Shown here: piece by piece, positions 24,190-36,914 of the stretch
Numbering within the stretch: the first letter of the stretch is position 1
How the letters are laid out: each line of letters starts with the position of its first letter
Source: Sphagnum magellanicum
Taxonomy: Eukaryota > Streptophyta > Sphagnopsida > Sphagnales > Sphagnaceae
DNA length: 64,000 nt
Reading direction: 5' to 3'
Assembly (NCBI GenBank): GCA_021904315.1
Contig: CM038925.1
Location: forward strand, 12,464,501-12,528,500
The notes under the pieces: generated by a model
What the model saw: the letters and a program-made list of their open reading frames with translations, nothing else
What the model was told of the DNA's origin: nothing
Database searches by the model: none
Translations under genes and position numbers: made by a program

Positions 24190-25290
24190 GGGGAGGAACT
24201 ATATACTTCAAAACAAAACCTTCTATTTAGGGAAACCTCCATAGTTTCATTTTTTTTGAGTGATGGGCCTATCAAATTGGCTCATTATGAAAAAAAAAAC
24301 TGAACTTGGGAGGCACCTCATCTAATTAATGCAAAGCACAATATGTACCCTATAATGGAGACTGTATTATTAGTCCATGTTGAAAATTGTTGACAAACTG
24401 TTTTAGAAATAGAAATTTCATGCAGCCAATGTGTTCCCATCAAGTTCTCAAGGTGTTTTCAATAGGTTTCAAAATGTTCCCCAAGTTCTTGATGTGTTCC
24501 TCAAGATGTTTGCAACAACACCTCATTTTTTAATCTCATATTGTTTGGTGATGGCTCATCTTCCATGTATATAACTTGTAAAGGGAGGGGGAATTGGGGG
24601 GTTGCAAAGGTGGGGACAAGGGAGGCAGTCACGGAGGGCCAAAGGAAAGCATAACAAAAACATAATTCTATTTTGGGAGGGAAGCACATTTAGGCTTCTA
24701 TGTTGGGGAAGTGCCCCATGTTCCAAAAATACTGGCGATGGGCCAATCAGATGGCTCCTTTTGAAAAAATAAAATAAAATCTTCTACTACTATTGCGAGT
24801 GCACCCCTTACTAATTAATACCTAGAAGCATGAATAAGTACCCCTTGTTTATTATGAGGGTATTAGCCTAGGTTGAAAATGGTGACAAACAGTTTTGAAA
24901 ATAGAGATTTCATGCAAACAATGAAAAGGCTCGGTATGCACTCAAGATCAGGGTGCTTACTACTTTTTTTCTTTTGACTTTTTGAGGGGAGGTAGTGGGA
25001 ATTCTTTGTTTTTTATTGTTCCCATCAAGTTCCCATCAGGTTCCCCAACTGTTCCCAGGATATTAACCAATAGCATCTCAATTTTATACCAACTTGTTTG
25101 CAACTTCCACAGATATAATGTGTAAAGGGGAAGGGGTTGTGAAAGTGAAGCATATCTAGGCTTCTATCTTGGGGAATGACCTAATGTTTTAGAAAAATTG
25201 GTGATGGGCCAATCGATGTTGCTCCTTTGCCCTTTTAAAAAACATTTGTGGATGCACCCCCATCTAATTACAGTAGTACATGGGTGATTT
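24190..25290 (+). repeat. Three-unit tandem repeat, period about 470 bp
   Basis: The anchor phrase 'gatgggcc.atc' followed by 'ggctc' occurs at about 24263, 24735 and 25203, spaced 472 and 468 bp. Each unit also carries 'aggcttctat.ttgggga', 'gtaaaggg' and 'catctaatta' in the same order. Further single copies occur near 18.2-18.6 kb and 50.57-50.64 kb. No coding sequence is evident. Confidence 0.75.
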
Positions 25291-25299
25291 CAGCATAAA

Positions 25300-28200
25300 T
25301 TGAATTAATTTTTATTTTGCTGAAGTTTTTGAAAACTATTTAGCCTTGTTGTTGAAAATTTCAAAGATTTAGATTGCAGGAATTTGGAATCGAACCATGG
25401 CTTAGTACAGATAAATACACTCGTTATGAACAAAGTGATTATAAGGACTAAAAGAGAACTTTGAAGTTGAGTTAGAATTTAATATCTAAATTCATTATAT
25501 GTCAAAAAGTTCAAAATCAAAAACTCACATGGTGAATCTTAAAAGTTAAAATAAATTAGTTATTTGGCACTTGTGAGACGAACCCACCCAAGTACTATGG
25601 TAATACAAAGATGAATAAGTACAATAGTTTAAAATTGTTTTTTGCAAACTTGCTAGATTGGTTCCATTGAGCCATGCAAAATGTATTATATGACTATTTT
25701 TCAAATTTTAGTATTGAACAAATTGGCTAAGGAATTTTGTACGACCATGTGATTGGTTATCATGGTTAATCTAAGAATATGCTTTTGCCAACTCAAAGGC
25801 AACTTTTGAGTTGATAACACAAACCAAAGGTTGATTCAAGTTTTCTCAAGTAAACAAAACAATATAAAAGGATTAGTCTCAATCAATGTCAATCTATTGA
25901 AACCATATTGAATTGATTAATATGGATCAAATTGTAAACCAATAAATAATGTGCAAATGTGGTAACCCTAGCCACATGTGCCCACTTGGTGAATGCTTTG
26001 AAAATAGTGAAATAGCTAGTCAAGATGATGTGTATCTATAGCTATATTGGTTATTCAAGATGAATCCATGATATATAATCTTACATTAAAATTATTTTCA
26101 TGAATACGTCAATTCAAATCATTTGAAAATAAACAATGAAAGCATTAGTTACATTGCTTAAGGGTCTTTTTAAATTACTAAACTAATTGCAAACTTATTC
26201 AAATGTTCTCATGATACATTAGAATCATTGTTGTATAAGCATATAAAATTTTTCCAACATTAAGTTACCACTTTAAAACATGAAAAATTTAGTAGTGCTT
26301 ACACTTGCAATGACTTATGTTATTTCATTTGTAATAACTACAAACACATTTCTAGATGAAAAATAAAATTATCAATGAACAAGGTTATGAAGGCCAAAAA
26401 CAATGTCATACAATTTGTAGGAGACTAGATTTGACATATTTATTGTGAGTATTTTCACAATTCATTAAAATCAAGACCTATTCATTAGTTGAAGCCATGA
26501 AAAGAACAAGCAAATATTTGGAAGCATTTTGGACTTTTTTTTTTTTTTTTACATGTGGGATGTAATGCATTATAGAAGATGATGAGAACATAGTGAATTG
26601 GATGGGTACTTGGATGGTAATTAGGTGGGTGATTTTGGCACATGGAATCAACCATGAAATAATTAAATTAAGTAATCTTGCATTGTATCATGGTGTAATA
26701 AAAGCTATAAAATTGTTTCTCTTAGCAACAAAAAAAGTCAAACACATTATTTGCACTTTAGCAACAAGGAAACACTAAATTGGTTTAAAACCCTAATTCA
26801 AGATACAAAAGAAAAGTTCATCAAACAAATTTTTTTTTGAGCCATTGTGAACACAAAAATGCAATGGCACTTACATTAAATCCAAAGTGTCTTGTTAAGT
26901 CAAAACACATGAAAATCTTGTAATAAATATTGAATCACAATTAACAAACATAACCCCATTCAAATATGGTCACTTGTAGGATGTTGACCCATTATGGACA
27001 TGGGAGTTCTTTACTTTTAATAGACGTAAGATCAATTATAATTGGTACTTGCATAATAATGATTTAAATCAATTATATTATAAGTGGTTATATGATCAAT
27101 ATTAGTTGTAGTCATGTAATGGTGGTTTAAATGTCTTTCCATGATCGTGTGACCATTTGGTAATTTCTATGTATATCCATGTTGTCACCATCTTAAGCTA
27201 ATTCAAGTGAATATACTTCAAATGATCAATAATTTATTCCTCCTTTCAAATCTACCATCATTTTATAAGGGAAAAGGTTGTTAAAATTTTAAAAGTCAAG
27301 CATGAAGCATCATGCCTTCTAGTAGTTGATATTTACCAAGTCATTGTCTAAAATGAAGCACATTATTGTACAAAGCATGTGGGAGTTCAAGAAACTCTCC
27401 ACATGGGCAACACATCATGTGATAAAGATCTCCACAATAGTCCAATATTTACAAGCGAAGGTGGTTCATTTTTTGAAAATTTTGAAAAAGCTCCTAATAA
27501 TATTTATTGCTATGTGTTTTGATACCAAAAATTAAGTTTCCCAAGATGCATGATATTGGGGCCAAAAATCATCTAAATCCGAAAAACAATTAATCACCAA
27601 TCTTTATCACATCCCACAATATAATGGTTATGGAAAATTTACAAGGATTTCATAATAATGTCATCAGGATTTGCCATTTTTTGCTTCATTCTAGTGCTCT
27701 AAAAAGTTTTTAAAACTTTCAAGCTGTGGTTTGGAAACCCCTATTTTGAATTTTTGACAAAATAATGAATTGTGAACCTTGGTGGGTCCAATTATAAATT
27801 TTAATTATATTAAGGCATTGGAGGTCATGCATAAAAAAAAATGGTGTAAAACACAACTTAAATTGACTTAATTTCATGATTTTACTTAAGGGTTTTGTTC
27901 ACTTCTCTATTTTAAATAGCAAACTTTTTAAAGAAGATTTAACAAGTGCTAATGACCCATTCCCCCAAAATTGTCTAAACGTTATATACATTTCAATGGG
28001 TGCAACCCCATTAATAAAAGCTACAAGTGTAACTTGTGCTTTCTTTTGATGTTGCAGGGTCAAAAATTGTACTAATGTTGCAAGTATTTAATGTGCTTAG
28101 ATGACATTATTTTTAATATATTACAAAAACATGTGAGATAATTTGGATTGAAACTAATGGATATAAATTACTCAAAAGCATACATAAAACAATATAATTG

Positions 28201-28445
28201 TGCTTGCACTATTTTTTTTCTTTAAAAAAAAACTTGAAATGACTTCACAATTATATAATTATGTACAACAATTATCCATATCTTGTATAGTATGTATTGA
28301 CAAAAAATAAATATTTTGGCCACTATAAAAATCATGGACTTCTAATCCATCACATTTTGTAATCAATTGTAATATGCCTCATCATCATGGAAAGAATTCC
28401 CATTACTTTTGAAAGAGTAAAAAAATAGCCACCTATAGTTGCATG
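25300..28445. other. Intergenic stretch, no gene seen
   Basis: AT-rich sequence with no recognisable coding region. A perfect box-B-like string (TGGTTCGATTCC, minus strand, about 25386-25397) occurs but without a tRNA fold around it. Confidence 0.55.
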
Positions 28446-28665
28446 TGTTAAGTTTTGAAAGATAGTGAGGAAAGATTCTAGACACAAAGGTTGGAAAGAA
28501 AAGATACTCAAAGTTAATTAAATGAATAAAAAAATAAATTCTATTAAAACATTTATGTCCTTTCACCCAAGGTCTATGTCTTTTCATAGTCATAGTAGTT
28601 CATAGATAGTCACAACCTTTGAATTATACACATTATGTATTGTTCTAGTTCAATCTATTCCAACA
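28446..28665 (-). repeat. 3' LTR of the copia element
   Basis: On the + strand it runs TGTTAAG to CCAACA and aligns with 31487-31733; both contain 'tcctttcacccaaggtctatgtc' (broken here by a one-base change) and 'gatagtcacaacctttga'. On its inner side a purine-rich minus-strand stretch (AAAAAGTGGGAG, about 28710-28721) may be the polypurine tract, though about 45 bp separate it from the LTR. Confidence 0.8.
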
Positions 28666-28699
28666 CAACCACTTAATATTGAAGTTAAGCTAGCTACTT

Positions 28700-29411
28700 T
28701 GTCACTCCCACTTTTTCTAAGCTATATGTTTAAGTGTTCTTAAACTTTTGAACAGATTTCAATTGCCATAACTTCAGTTAGGCAATATTTTAACTCCACC
28801 ATTTTTATTCTACACAATCTCTCATATAAAATGATGATGTATATCAATATGCTTTGTGCACGGATAATATTTGAAGTTACTTGCCAATGCTATTGCACTT
28901 TGATTATCACAATTGAATATTGTAATTGGTTGGTATGACCTTCACCAATATCTTTGAGTAAATTTCAAAACCATGTAACCTCTTTTATTGATTGAAAGGT
29001 TGAAATGTATTCTATTTCAATACTAAAAAGTTCAATGTTATTTTTCCATTTACTTTTCCAACTAACAACTTTAATTCATGTTAATATGACACAATACACA
29101 ACAATCGATTTTTTGGTGTCCAAGTTTCCTACCCAATGAGGATTAGATTACCTAACTAATTTCAAGTTGTTGTGAGATCCACCATAAGAAATCTCATATG
29201 CAAATGTCCTCTTACATACTTAAATTATTATTCTGACATTTGTCCAATCACTAGGACGAGGGTTGGAAACATGCTTTGAAACATGCCCCATAGCAAATGA
29301 TGTGTCTAACCTTGTGCAAACCATTGCATGCATCAAACATTCAACCACTTCTTGCAAAGGAATATTTTTCATGTCTTCTTTGGTGGTAATGGGCTTTGAT
29401 CCAAATTCCAA
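28700..29411 (-). pseudogene. Copia RNase H remnant with end of RT
   Basis: Minus-strand frames read 'AMVCTRLDTSFAMGHVSKH' (about 29265-29325) and then 'NCDNQSAIALASN' and 'TKHIDIHHHFI' (about 28810-28920). These are the standard blocks of copia RNase H, which degrades the RNA template. The 63-codon piece 29220-29411 is the longest open frame. Several stop codons interrupt the rest. Confidence 0.9.
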
Positions 29412-29629
29412 AATTTATTTTTCACATTAAAATGGGTAGTAATATATTTGCAATTTTATTTGTTAAACCACTTTAAATATATTCAATGTCTCTCTCTTGA
29501 CATATGTGCATATTTCCCAAAACCTTGAATTTATAGTTATTTGGATCCCCAAAATGTATGTTAGTACATTCATGTCTATGCTAAAGTTGATCCTTTGTGA
29601 CTAATAATAAACCTATAAGGTCATTGGTG

Positions 29630-29670
29630 ATTAGAATAATATCATTTACATATAAAGTTAAGATTTTTTT
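29630..29670 (-). pseudogene. Copia reverse transcriptase active-site remnant (YVND)
   Basis: The minus strand reads 'ILTLYVNDIILIT', the copia RT palm box, with the second-last residue of YVDD changed to N. Very little of RT remains on the upstream side, which points to an internal deletion. Confidence 0.75.
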
Positions 29671-30119
29671 TTTTCCCCTAGAGTCTTTATGTAAATATTA
29701 GAATTAGCTTCATTATTTTCAAACCCACATTATCTAGATAATCATTTATTCTCTTATACCATTCATAAGAACTTTGTACTTCCATCATAACCAAAAAATA
29801 TGCATTTTATGCTTTTACTATCCAATTTCTTTCTTTTCTCTTTTGGGACTCAACTATGAACTTCATTCCCAAAAAAAATTAGATGGGAAATGGTAGGATT
29901 TCTACCACTCCAAATTTCTTTGGGAGTTAATATGTCCCCAATTATATATGTGTGTATTCTATTTGAACATATGTGGTAACTACTATGGCTTTTGCCCGAA
30001 ACATTTTACTTAACCAAATGCTAAAAAACATGTTCATTACACTTTCAATTATAATATAATTATTTCTCTTGGCAACCCTATTTTGCTACTTGGAGTTTTA
30101 GGAACTATGAGCTATCTTA

Positions 30120-30608
30120 AAATGCCATTTTCAATGCAAAATTGATTAAATGGTCTAGATGAAAATTTTCCCCCATTATCAAATCTTAAACGTTTCAATT
30201 TATGTCATATTTGAATTTTTGTCATAACCTCGTATTCCTTGAATTTTATGAACATTTACTCTTTTATCCCTTAAAACTCACCAAAATTCGTCTTGAGTGT
30301 TCATGATCTATAAATGTCCCAAAATATCATGATCCTCCCATAGAGTTTGTTTGCATTGGACCACATAAATCTGAATGCACCGATTCCAATAATTGAGTTG
30401 CCCTACTTCCCTTTTTAGTTGAAATTTTATTTCTTACTTGTTTTCCTTCATGTAGAAAACCGTTGCATAAATTCATCTCAAGTGGATTTGTTTGTATATT
30501 GAAACCATTCACTAAAGATTTGTCATGCATCAATTTTAAATTTTTAATGCCAATGTGACCTAGTCTTTTATGCCACAATTCTACCTCAATCCTTTTCTTA
30601 GGTGCCAT
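30120..30608 (-). pseudogene. Copia GAG-pre-integrase and integrase remnant
   Basis: 30327-30608 is open for 93 codons on the minus strand: 'LWHKRLGHIGIKNL' carries the two histidines of the integrase zinc finger, and 'LLESVHSDLCGPMQT' is the start of the integrase core. The second cysteine pair is damaged (CNGF instead of CxxC). Downstream, 'LRFDNGGKFSSRPFNQFC' (about 30130-30190) carries the second catalytic Asp region of the core. Integrase inserts the element DNA into the genome. Breaks between the pieces show it is inactive. Confidence 0.92.
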
Positions 30609-31024
30609 AGTAATTAAAAGATATATTCTTATTGGATCTCTTGTGACATCTTAAGCAATTCCCAATTATATAGGTTCCTTTCTCTTTTGCTAGTGACTAA
30701 AATTGATTTTTCTTTTTTTCATAGATAAGACATGATTTAGAATTAAATTCAAGCCATATGACTCAAGTTATGTGCCTAATCATGCCATTGCACTATCATC
30801 ATCTAACAATGCTTCCCTTGTGGTAACTCATTATTCAACCATTGATTTGAAATTATTTAAATGCTTAACAACTAAATCCTCTTTAGAATTTCATTCTATA
30901 AAACTTTTTATTTAAGAACATTTTTGTTACAACATGTGTTTGGTTTTGAACATATTGCAAAGACCATCCCACATCTCTTTTCATGTTTTCAAATCATTAA
31001 TGAAAAGGATTTGTAAATCCTTTA

Positions 31025-31255
31025 AAAGCAACTAGTGTGAACCTGGTGCATAATGCACCCGTCGAGTAATAACTGTCATAGAAAACAAAACCCATCAAAA
31101 AAAAAACAAAGGTCCGGGCAATTTAACTGACATAGAAAACAAAACCCATCAAAAACAAAAACAAAAAAACAAAGGTCCGGGCAGTGCTTGGAAACTGCCC
31201 GGACAGACAAACAAACAGACAGACATGTAACTTTAATATATAAGATATAATATTG
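31025..31255. mobile_element. Unclassified insertion with internal duplication and palindrome
   Basis: This segment interrupts the copia gag region. It has a different base composition, with poly-A-like 'aaaaacaaa' blocks and 'ggtccgggca'. A unit of about 50-57 bp starting 'catagaaaacaaaaccc' is present twice (31073-31120 and 31127-31183). A perfect palindrome CCGGGCAGT/ACTGCCCGG lies at 31177-31202, followed by (ACAG)-like repeats and a terminal 'taatatataagata'. A non-LTR or SINE-like 3' end is possible; I cannot classify it. Confidence 0.5.
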
Positions 31256-31475
31256 GCCCTAGCCTTGCCATCTCTCTTATCCTAATCAACTTAAAGTTGC
31301 CCAGTGTGATTAGTCTAGTTTCAAACCCATCAACAATTTGCCTCAAATCTTTTTCAAGTGAATACATTTGCATTCTCATATTCCACACATAAAATTTAGT
31401 TTCATTGAATCTATTGACAAGATGAAAATCCTAGGGTTTGAATGCCATAATGCCCTTATGGGTGTTCTACACCAA

Positions 31476-31486
31476 CTCTAATACCA
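31476..31486 (-). other. Primer-binding site (initiator tRNA-Met) of the copia element
   Basis: Directly after the LTR end (...CTTAACA), the minus strand reads TGGTATTAGAG. The site complementary to plant initiator tRNA-Met is TGGTATCAGAG, so only one base differs. Confidence 0.85.
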
Positions 31487-31733
31487 TGTTAAGTTTTAAA
31501 AGACAATGGGAAAAAACTTTTAAACACAAATCTTGGAGAAAAAATATTTTCAAAGTTAATTAACTAGTTATAGAACAAAATTGTTTTATACTAAAGGACT
31601 ATTGTCCTTTCACCCAAGGTCTATGTCCTTTCATAAAATCATACTAGTTGATAAATAGTCACAACCTTTGATTTATACACATCACATCTTTGTACTTAGG
31701 TCCTATATTATATTGGTTAATGCCATTCCAACA
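31487..31733 (-). repeat. 5' LTR of the copia element
   Basis: It matches 28446-28665 and ends next to the primer-binding site, which sets element polarity. On the minus strand it begins TGTTGGAA and ends CTTAACA, the usual TG...CA form. Confidence 0.85.
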
Positions 31734-33400
31734 ATAGGGTTAGCTCCTTTTATCCTATTTGCACCTCAACAACTTGCCCTAAATTTAAGATTGACCTAGA
31801 TTTAAGACATGCCTCCATTTTTGGCAAATGTTTAAATTAAAAGAAAATTTCAAACAATTTCTTGGTGAAGGTTTTTTTTTTAAAAAATTATGATAACATT
31901 TTCTTTTTTAACATGTTTTCCACCAAGTTGCAATGATTTGATTTGGGAAAACTCCAATGTGATGTCCATTTATGGACAATATAACTTGGGTAAAAATAGG
32001 CAAATAGGAGCTAAAGGCAACCTCCTAAGTCACTAGTCTTGAAAAGATGATGTGGCAGCATGGGCTTAGATGAAAAACTCTTGAGACAATGTTAACCAAT
32101 GGTGCTTAAACAATGTTTTTACACTATTTCACTATGTTGAAAAACACTAGTTATGGGCTTAAAAATGTGCTGGAAGATATTCCATATTTATTGGATTACC
32201 TTTCAAACTTATCTAGATGTTAAATTAATATATTAGAAAATGCTTCATATAAATACAACATATGTGACATCCAAGTTTTAATTGAACTTGCTTGCATTTT
32301 TCCTTTATTGGAGTTCGTGCATGCTCTCATAAAGTTTGCACAAATGAAAGATGTTTTTATGCGTGACCTCATGGCATCAATCAAGGTGTTTCAAGGCGAT
32401 GTCTATGGTACATCACAAACATTTCATCCCACAACTTGGTAATGGAAATCATGTGAAAATTGTTCTTTCATGGGTTCATAGGTTTTGCACATGAATGTCA
32501 AGCATTTAAAACATGGATGATGCACTTATACATCCCAAGGAAGACACTTCTATTTAATTACAAATGATGTGCAAAAAAAAAAAGGCTACAACTTATTGAA
32601 AAAAAGTAAAAATGGGTAAAATCATAGTCAAAGGAGCCACCCAAGCGAATGGACACTCCTTAAAATTGTATTTTTTTATGTTTGAAAAATCACAAAGGAA
32701 GCATAATAATTTGGATTGTCATAATAATTTTTGGAATATTTTTCATTAATTGCAAATTTTACATGCTCAAAATTTGACAAAAATAAAAAATGTTTTTGCT
32801 TATTCAAAACACTTAGATCTTGAGAGTGGACAATCCTTAATTTTTTCAAACATCCTTTTTTTCTACCAAATGTACACCATTCCTTTTGAAAATTAAAAAA
32901 ATCTTAACATTGATGATTAGAAGGGAAAAAGGATTTGAATTGATGATTTTTTTTTAATAACCCATTTAAGCACATTTGGTTCAAAAGTGTTTTTAACCCT
33001 GAAAATTATGGATTTTGAAAATGTAGCTTAAACAAAAAGTGTTCATATATATATATGCATAATATACATGATATAAAATCAAAATGTATTCATATCTAAA
33101 ATGCAGTGTTAAATGGGGTATCTAAAATACAAAGTTTAAAATGATAAACCAACACAAAAATGACATGTGTCAATGTCATGTGCAATCTTTGGAAATGAAC
33201 TTTTGCCTTGGTGCACCTAGTTCCTTTCACTATGATTTCCCCCAAATTATAATTTACTTAAATGTAAATAAGGTGTCAAAAATTCATTTTGAGAATATGC
33301 TTAAAATATATCTAAAATATGCTAGGGATATGCCATTATTTCATAACATATTAAAATTGTCGTTTTGCTTATATAGATGATGTTGTTAAAGTCCAAATTT
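31734..33400. other. Intergenic stretch, no gene seen
   Basis: AT-rich, with no recognisable coding sequence or clear repeat structure. Confidence 0.55.
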
Positions 33401-34320
33401 GTTAGCTATAATATTGAAATTTGGTCTTTACATTGTCAATAGTATAATGTGGCTAGTTATTGCCATCAAGAATATGCAATCCCCAATAAAGTCTCATATG
33501 AAACTTGTATGAGACTTTGATGCAATAATAATGTTGGGTTTTTTGTTTGGACATTATCAATGGTAATAAAGCCTTTTACTAATTTATACATGAGTAATCT
33601 TGGACTTAGTTTTTATGTCTTGGATTTACATTAGGAATAGGCAATCGCCACCAAAGTTTCATATGAGACTTGTATATACTCAGTCTATGGGTGCTACTCA
33701 TTAGGCTTGTTCATAGGAAAATAGTGGATTCCCTCAAAATCTAGTGAAAACACATAATGAACAAGTAGGCATATTTCTTGTTGTAGTACTAAAAGAGACA
33801 ATCTTGAATGAAATTGCAATGTTGGGCTTTTGTCTTCTCATTAGTTGTAATCTTGGGGCTTGGTCTTTACATTGTCAATAAATATGTATGATTATCTAGA
33901 AGTGGAGTAGGCAATTGCCAATTACAAAGTTTCATATCAAACATGTATGAAACATGTATTATCCAATTGGATGCAATTGTAATCATAACTTTTTGTTTTA
34001 ACATTATCCATGACATTAAATCCCTTGACTAGCTAGAGTTTAAAAGGCTAGTGAAATTCGACTTTGGTCATGATGTATTTAATGGAATCATATTTTTTCA
34101 CCTTGTCGATGACAACCATTGCCATCAAATTAAGATGATTTGTTATTTTAAATTTTAGTCTTGACATGATTGATCTTTAGATGAAATGTTAGCAATTTTA
34201 AAGTAAGATTAAAGATGTAGTAGATTATAGTTATGGTCTTGATATGATGGTATCTATGCTCAATTTTGTCCCTAGTGGATTAACCATTGCCAACAAAGAT
34301 TCCTTACAAAATGGGCTCCA
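33400..34320 (+). repeat. Diverged tandem repeat, unit about 160-275 bp
   Basis: The phrases 'ttggtctttacattgtcaata', then 'ggcaattgcc', then 'aagtttcatatgagacttgtat', recur in this order beginning near 33421, 33608 and 33860. Weaker traces ('ggtcatgatg', 'accattgcca') extend to about 34300. At 33492-33516 the unit contains an 8-bp hairpin (GTCTCATA/TATGAGAC). Confidence 0.6.
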
Positions 34321-34849
34321 ATCATTTCCATTATGGCAAAAATATCTCCTAAACAAATTATAATCATGAGGCACACTTTAGGCCAATCCTTGGATGCCAT
34401 CGATTGGGCAAATTACCTTTAGTTTGATTTTCAAGGCATTATATCCAAAATACTACACATTTAACTCATTTGACTTGAACATACAAGTTGAGATGAACTC
34501 CTCCTACCACTTCACACATTTTCTTTCAAGGGATTATGAAGGAATTGTGTGATATAATTGATGATTCCACCAAGCTACCTTTCCCATGTAAAGACTATTG
34601 TCCTCATGTGGGGACGTGATGGGTTCCCAAACACATTGTGGGAATGCACATTGGCATGAAATGACATGTGGGCAAACATGGGAAAGTGTGTTCCCCACCC
34701 ATTCTTGAATGCACATTGGTGCCATTTGGGACTATTGGAACTAAATTCCCAACTTTATTGGAACATGTTTTCTAATATGAAAAGTTTTCATGTGGGTCAG
34801 TGAAAAATTAGGACATGGGTTCCCATGTGCAAACATGTGTTGCCCAGTG

Positions 34850-34965
34850 GCACAAAAAATGTCACATAGGCTCCACATACAAGTGCCATATAGGGATCAC
34901 ATAAGTGCCACATAGGCACCATGTAAGTGCCACATAAATACCATGTAATCACCATATCAACATAT
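34850..34965. repeat. Short imperfect tandem repeat ('aagtgccacatag' unit)
   Basis: Five or so imperfect copies of a 17-18 bp unit resembling 'catgtaagtgccacata' occur in a row. Confidence 0.7.
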
Positions 34966-34989
34966 GTGTCATAAATGTGGGACCACATC

Positions 34990-36326
34990 AAGATACGTCG
35001 GGAATATTTTGGGGTGCATAGTAAACTTTACACCCCTATTCAACACCCGTGCCCCTACACCCCAAATAACCAATCAATTGATGTGGGAATTCTTGAAGCT
35101 TAATTTGACCTTGTCTACACCTTTTTAATCCCTATTTGGAAAATATGTCATATCTTGGTCAAATTTTTAATGTATTCAACTTCTATTATATCAAGTTATT
35201 GTGGTTCTTTGTGTAAGTAGTTTAAATTTAATAAGTTGTCATTTCATATGTAGGAGATGAATTTAAACATTACAAAATTAGCTACATGTGTGAAGATCAC
35301 GTGATTTTCTTTTTCCTTTTTTTGAGCACACAAGTGAAAACATTTTGGAAAAACTTGTACCATATAGCTCATGATATTTATATTCTTCTAAGCATTTACC
35401 TATGCCTTCACAAAAAATAATAATTGTTTGATGTCCAATCTTTTTTGAAAATCTAAATAGCTTTACCTTTATGCAAAAGTTAAGCCATTAATCAAAAGCC
35501 CTACCTAATTCAAAACATATAACATGAAAATTACAATGAAGTTGTACTTGTTTGCCATAATTAACATATGCATTCCAAGTCAATCTTTATTGGAGGTTGA
35601 TTAGGCTTCCAATAGATCTCCAAATTATTGTAACCAACCCACTTGTAATAAAATTTACAATTTATTTTTAAATAATCATGCCTTGAAGCTTGAACAAATG
35701 AGAATGGAAAGGTTTACACATCCATTGATGAAATTAAATAGATTTGATGGCACAATTGTATGAAGAAATTGAAATTAGTATTCAATGCATGTGCAAATCA
35801 ACCATTGGATCTTTTTTTCAATCTAGATTATGTTTCATAACATATCATAAGTTATTTTTATGCACTGACTTTTGACTCTTGTTTTTTGCTTTTCTTTCGC
35901 CTGTGGATTCTTGCCTCCATAAACTTTCAACTTTAATAACATTTGTGATAAATGATAATTTCTTAAAAATCAAACTAGCTTTAATTTTAACACCAATTAT
36001 GATGCACCCCCACATCCTTGAAAAACTCAAATGTGAGTCCAAAAGTGGAAACATTAGAAAAAGAAAGAGTTGGGGTATGCTTTTTAACTTGCAGCATTTC
36101 GAAGGCAAAAAGGCGTGTTGGAGCTTCGGGATGGGGACTAGGACAAATGATAAATGGGTCACTTATTCACACAAACTTGCACAAACCAAACAACAAGTTG
36201 GTTAGTGCATGGTTGGAGCACTTTTGGTGCATGGACGAATCATGGACAGACATGGATTCATAAAACTCACCACAACTTAAATTTAGGGGAAGCCACCACC
36301 TTCCCCCTTATAGTATTCTTTGTGCC
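34990..36326 (+). repeat. Dispersed repeat A, copy 1
   Basis: It shares ordered blocks with 48480-49700, such as 'gatgtggg', 'attcaacttctatt', 'gtagtttaaattta.taa.aagttgtcatt' and 'gtgattttctttttcc'. It also shares blocks with 41030-41690 ('aagccattaatcaaaagcc', 'ttcaaaa.at'). No coding sequence is evident; the ~100-codon frames here overlap each other on both strands and match nothing I know. Confidence 0.65.
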
Positions 36327-36914
36327 TGGCCATGAGGCCTACACCCAAATGTCATTTTGTCTTGGGAGTCCCAAGTTGGGACTCTCGAAATTCCCGAAAT
36401 TGTGACTCTCATGACTTTGGAGGCCCATAACATTTTGTGCAGACATCTGATTAATGTGAAGTCCAAAGAAAAGATGTAGCCCTCGTTGAGAGCTTTTCAA
36501 CGATATGTTGCACGCCACCTACACACAAGTAATTCATGGCGATTCCTGACTTTTAATGGTCAGGAGTCAAATTGGCACTTTGACTCCCAACCTTTCTTTT
36601 GGTCATAACTTATGTTTTAAGTACTCAAATGGGACGTGCGAGCCCATTTTAGACATCTATGTTTTAATAACTTTTCAATGGTATAAGGTAATTTTAAATC
36701 CAATGATTTTTGACCCTTGCAATTGTTGTCTGAAGATTTGGGAGTCCATTGGGATTCTAACTCTTGAAGTGGGAGCCCATTTCGGAATGTGTGGGCTCAT
36801 CCCTTCACACCTTCCTCCACTCCCAGGAGCATGAAATGTGACTCATATGCTTCACTTTTGGCCCGCACCTTTGCAAGCCTTTACTTTGGTTGCGAGCCCA
36901 AAACTAGGGTTGCA
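36327..36914 (+). repeat. LTR-like dispersed repeat, copy 2 (partner at 4147-4715)
   Basis: Aligned with 4147-4715 over its full length, it starts TGGCC and ends TTGCA. It interrupts the A/B repeat region. It also contains a hairpin near the start (GAGTCCC/GGGACTC, about 36366-36384), at the same place as in copy 1 but with different bases. No target duplication is visible. Confidence 0.7.

Larger units (their letters stand above)
28446..31733 (-). mobile_element. Decayed Ty1/copia LTR retrotransposon
   Basis: Direct repeats of 220-247 bp bound a 2.8 kb interior whose minus strand carries, in copia order, a gag trace, GAG-pre-integrase, integrase core, an RT remnant and RNase H. The 5' LTR (higher coordinates) is followed by a near-perfect initiator-Met primer-binding site. 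A complete copia element is nearer 4.5-5 kb, so about 1.5-2 kb is missing, mainly from RT. I see no target-site duplication. Confidence 0.9.

Noticed and set aside
25386-25397. Perfect pol III box B (minus strand TGGTTCGATTCC)
   Set aside because: The T-arm does not pair around it and no box A lies at the right distance, so neither a tRNA gene nor a SINE can be supported.
33400-34320. A CRISPR-like array
   Set aside because: The units are diverged, of uneven spacing and in a plant nuclear context; this is an old tandem repeat.
35845-36405. Overlapping frames of 81-108 codons on both strands
   Set aside because: They lie within repeat A and the LTR-like repeat and are not kept open in the sister copies.
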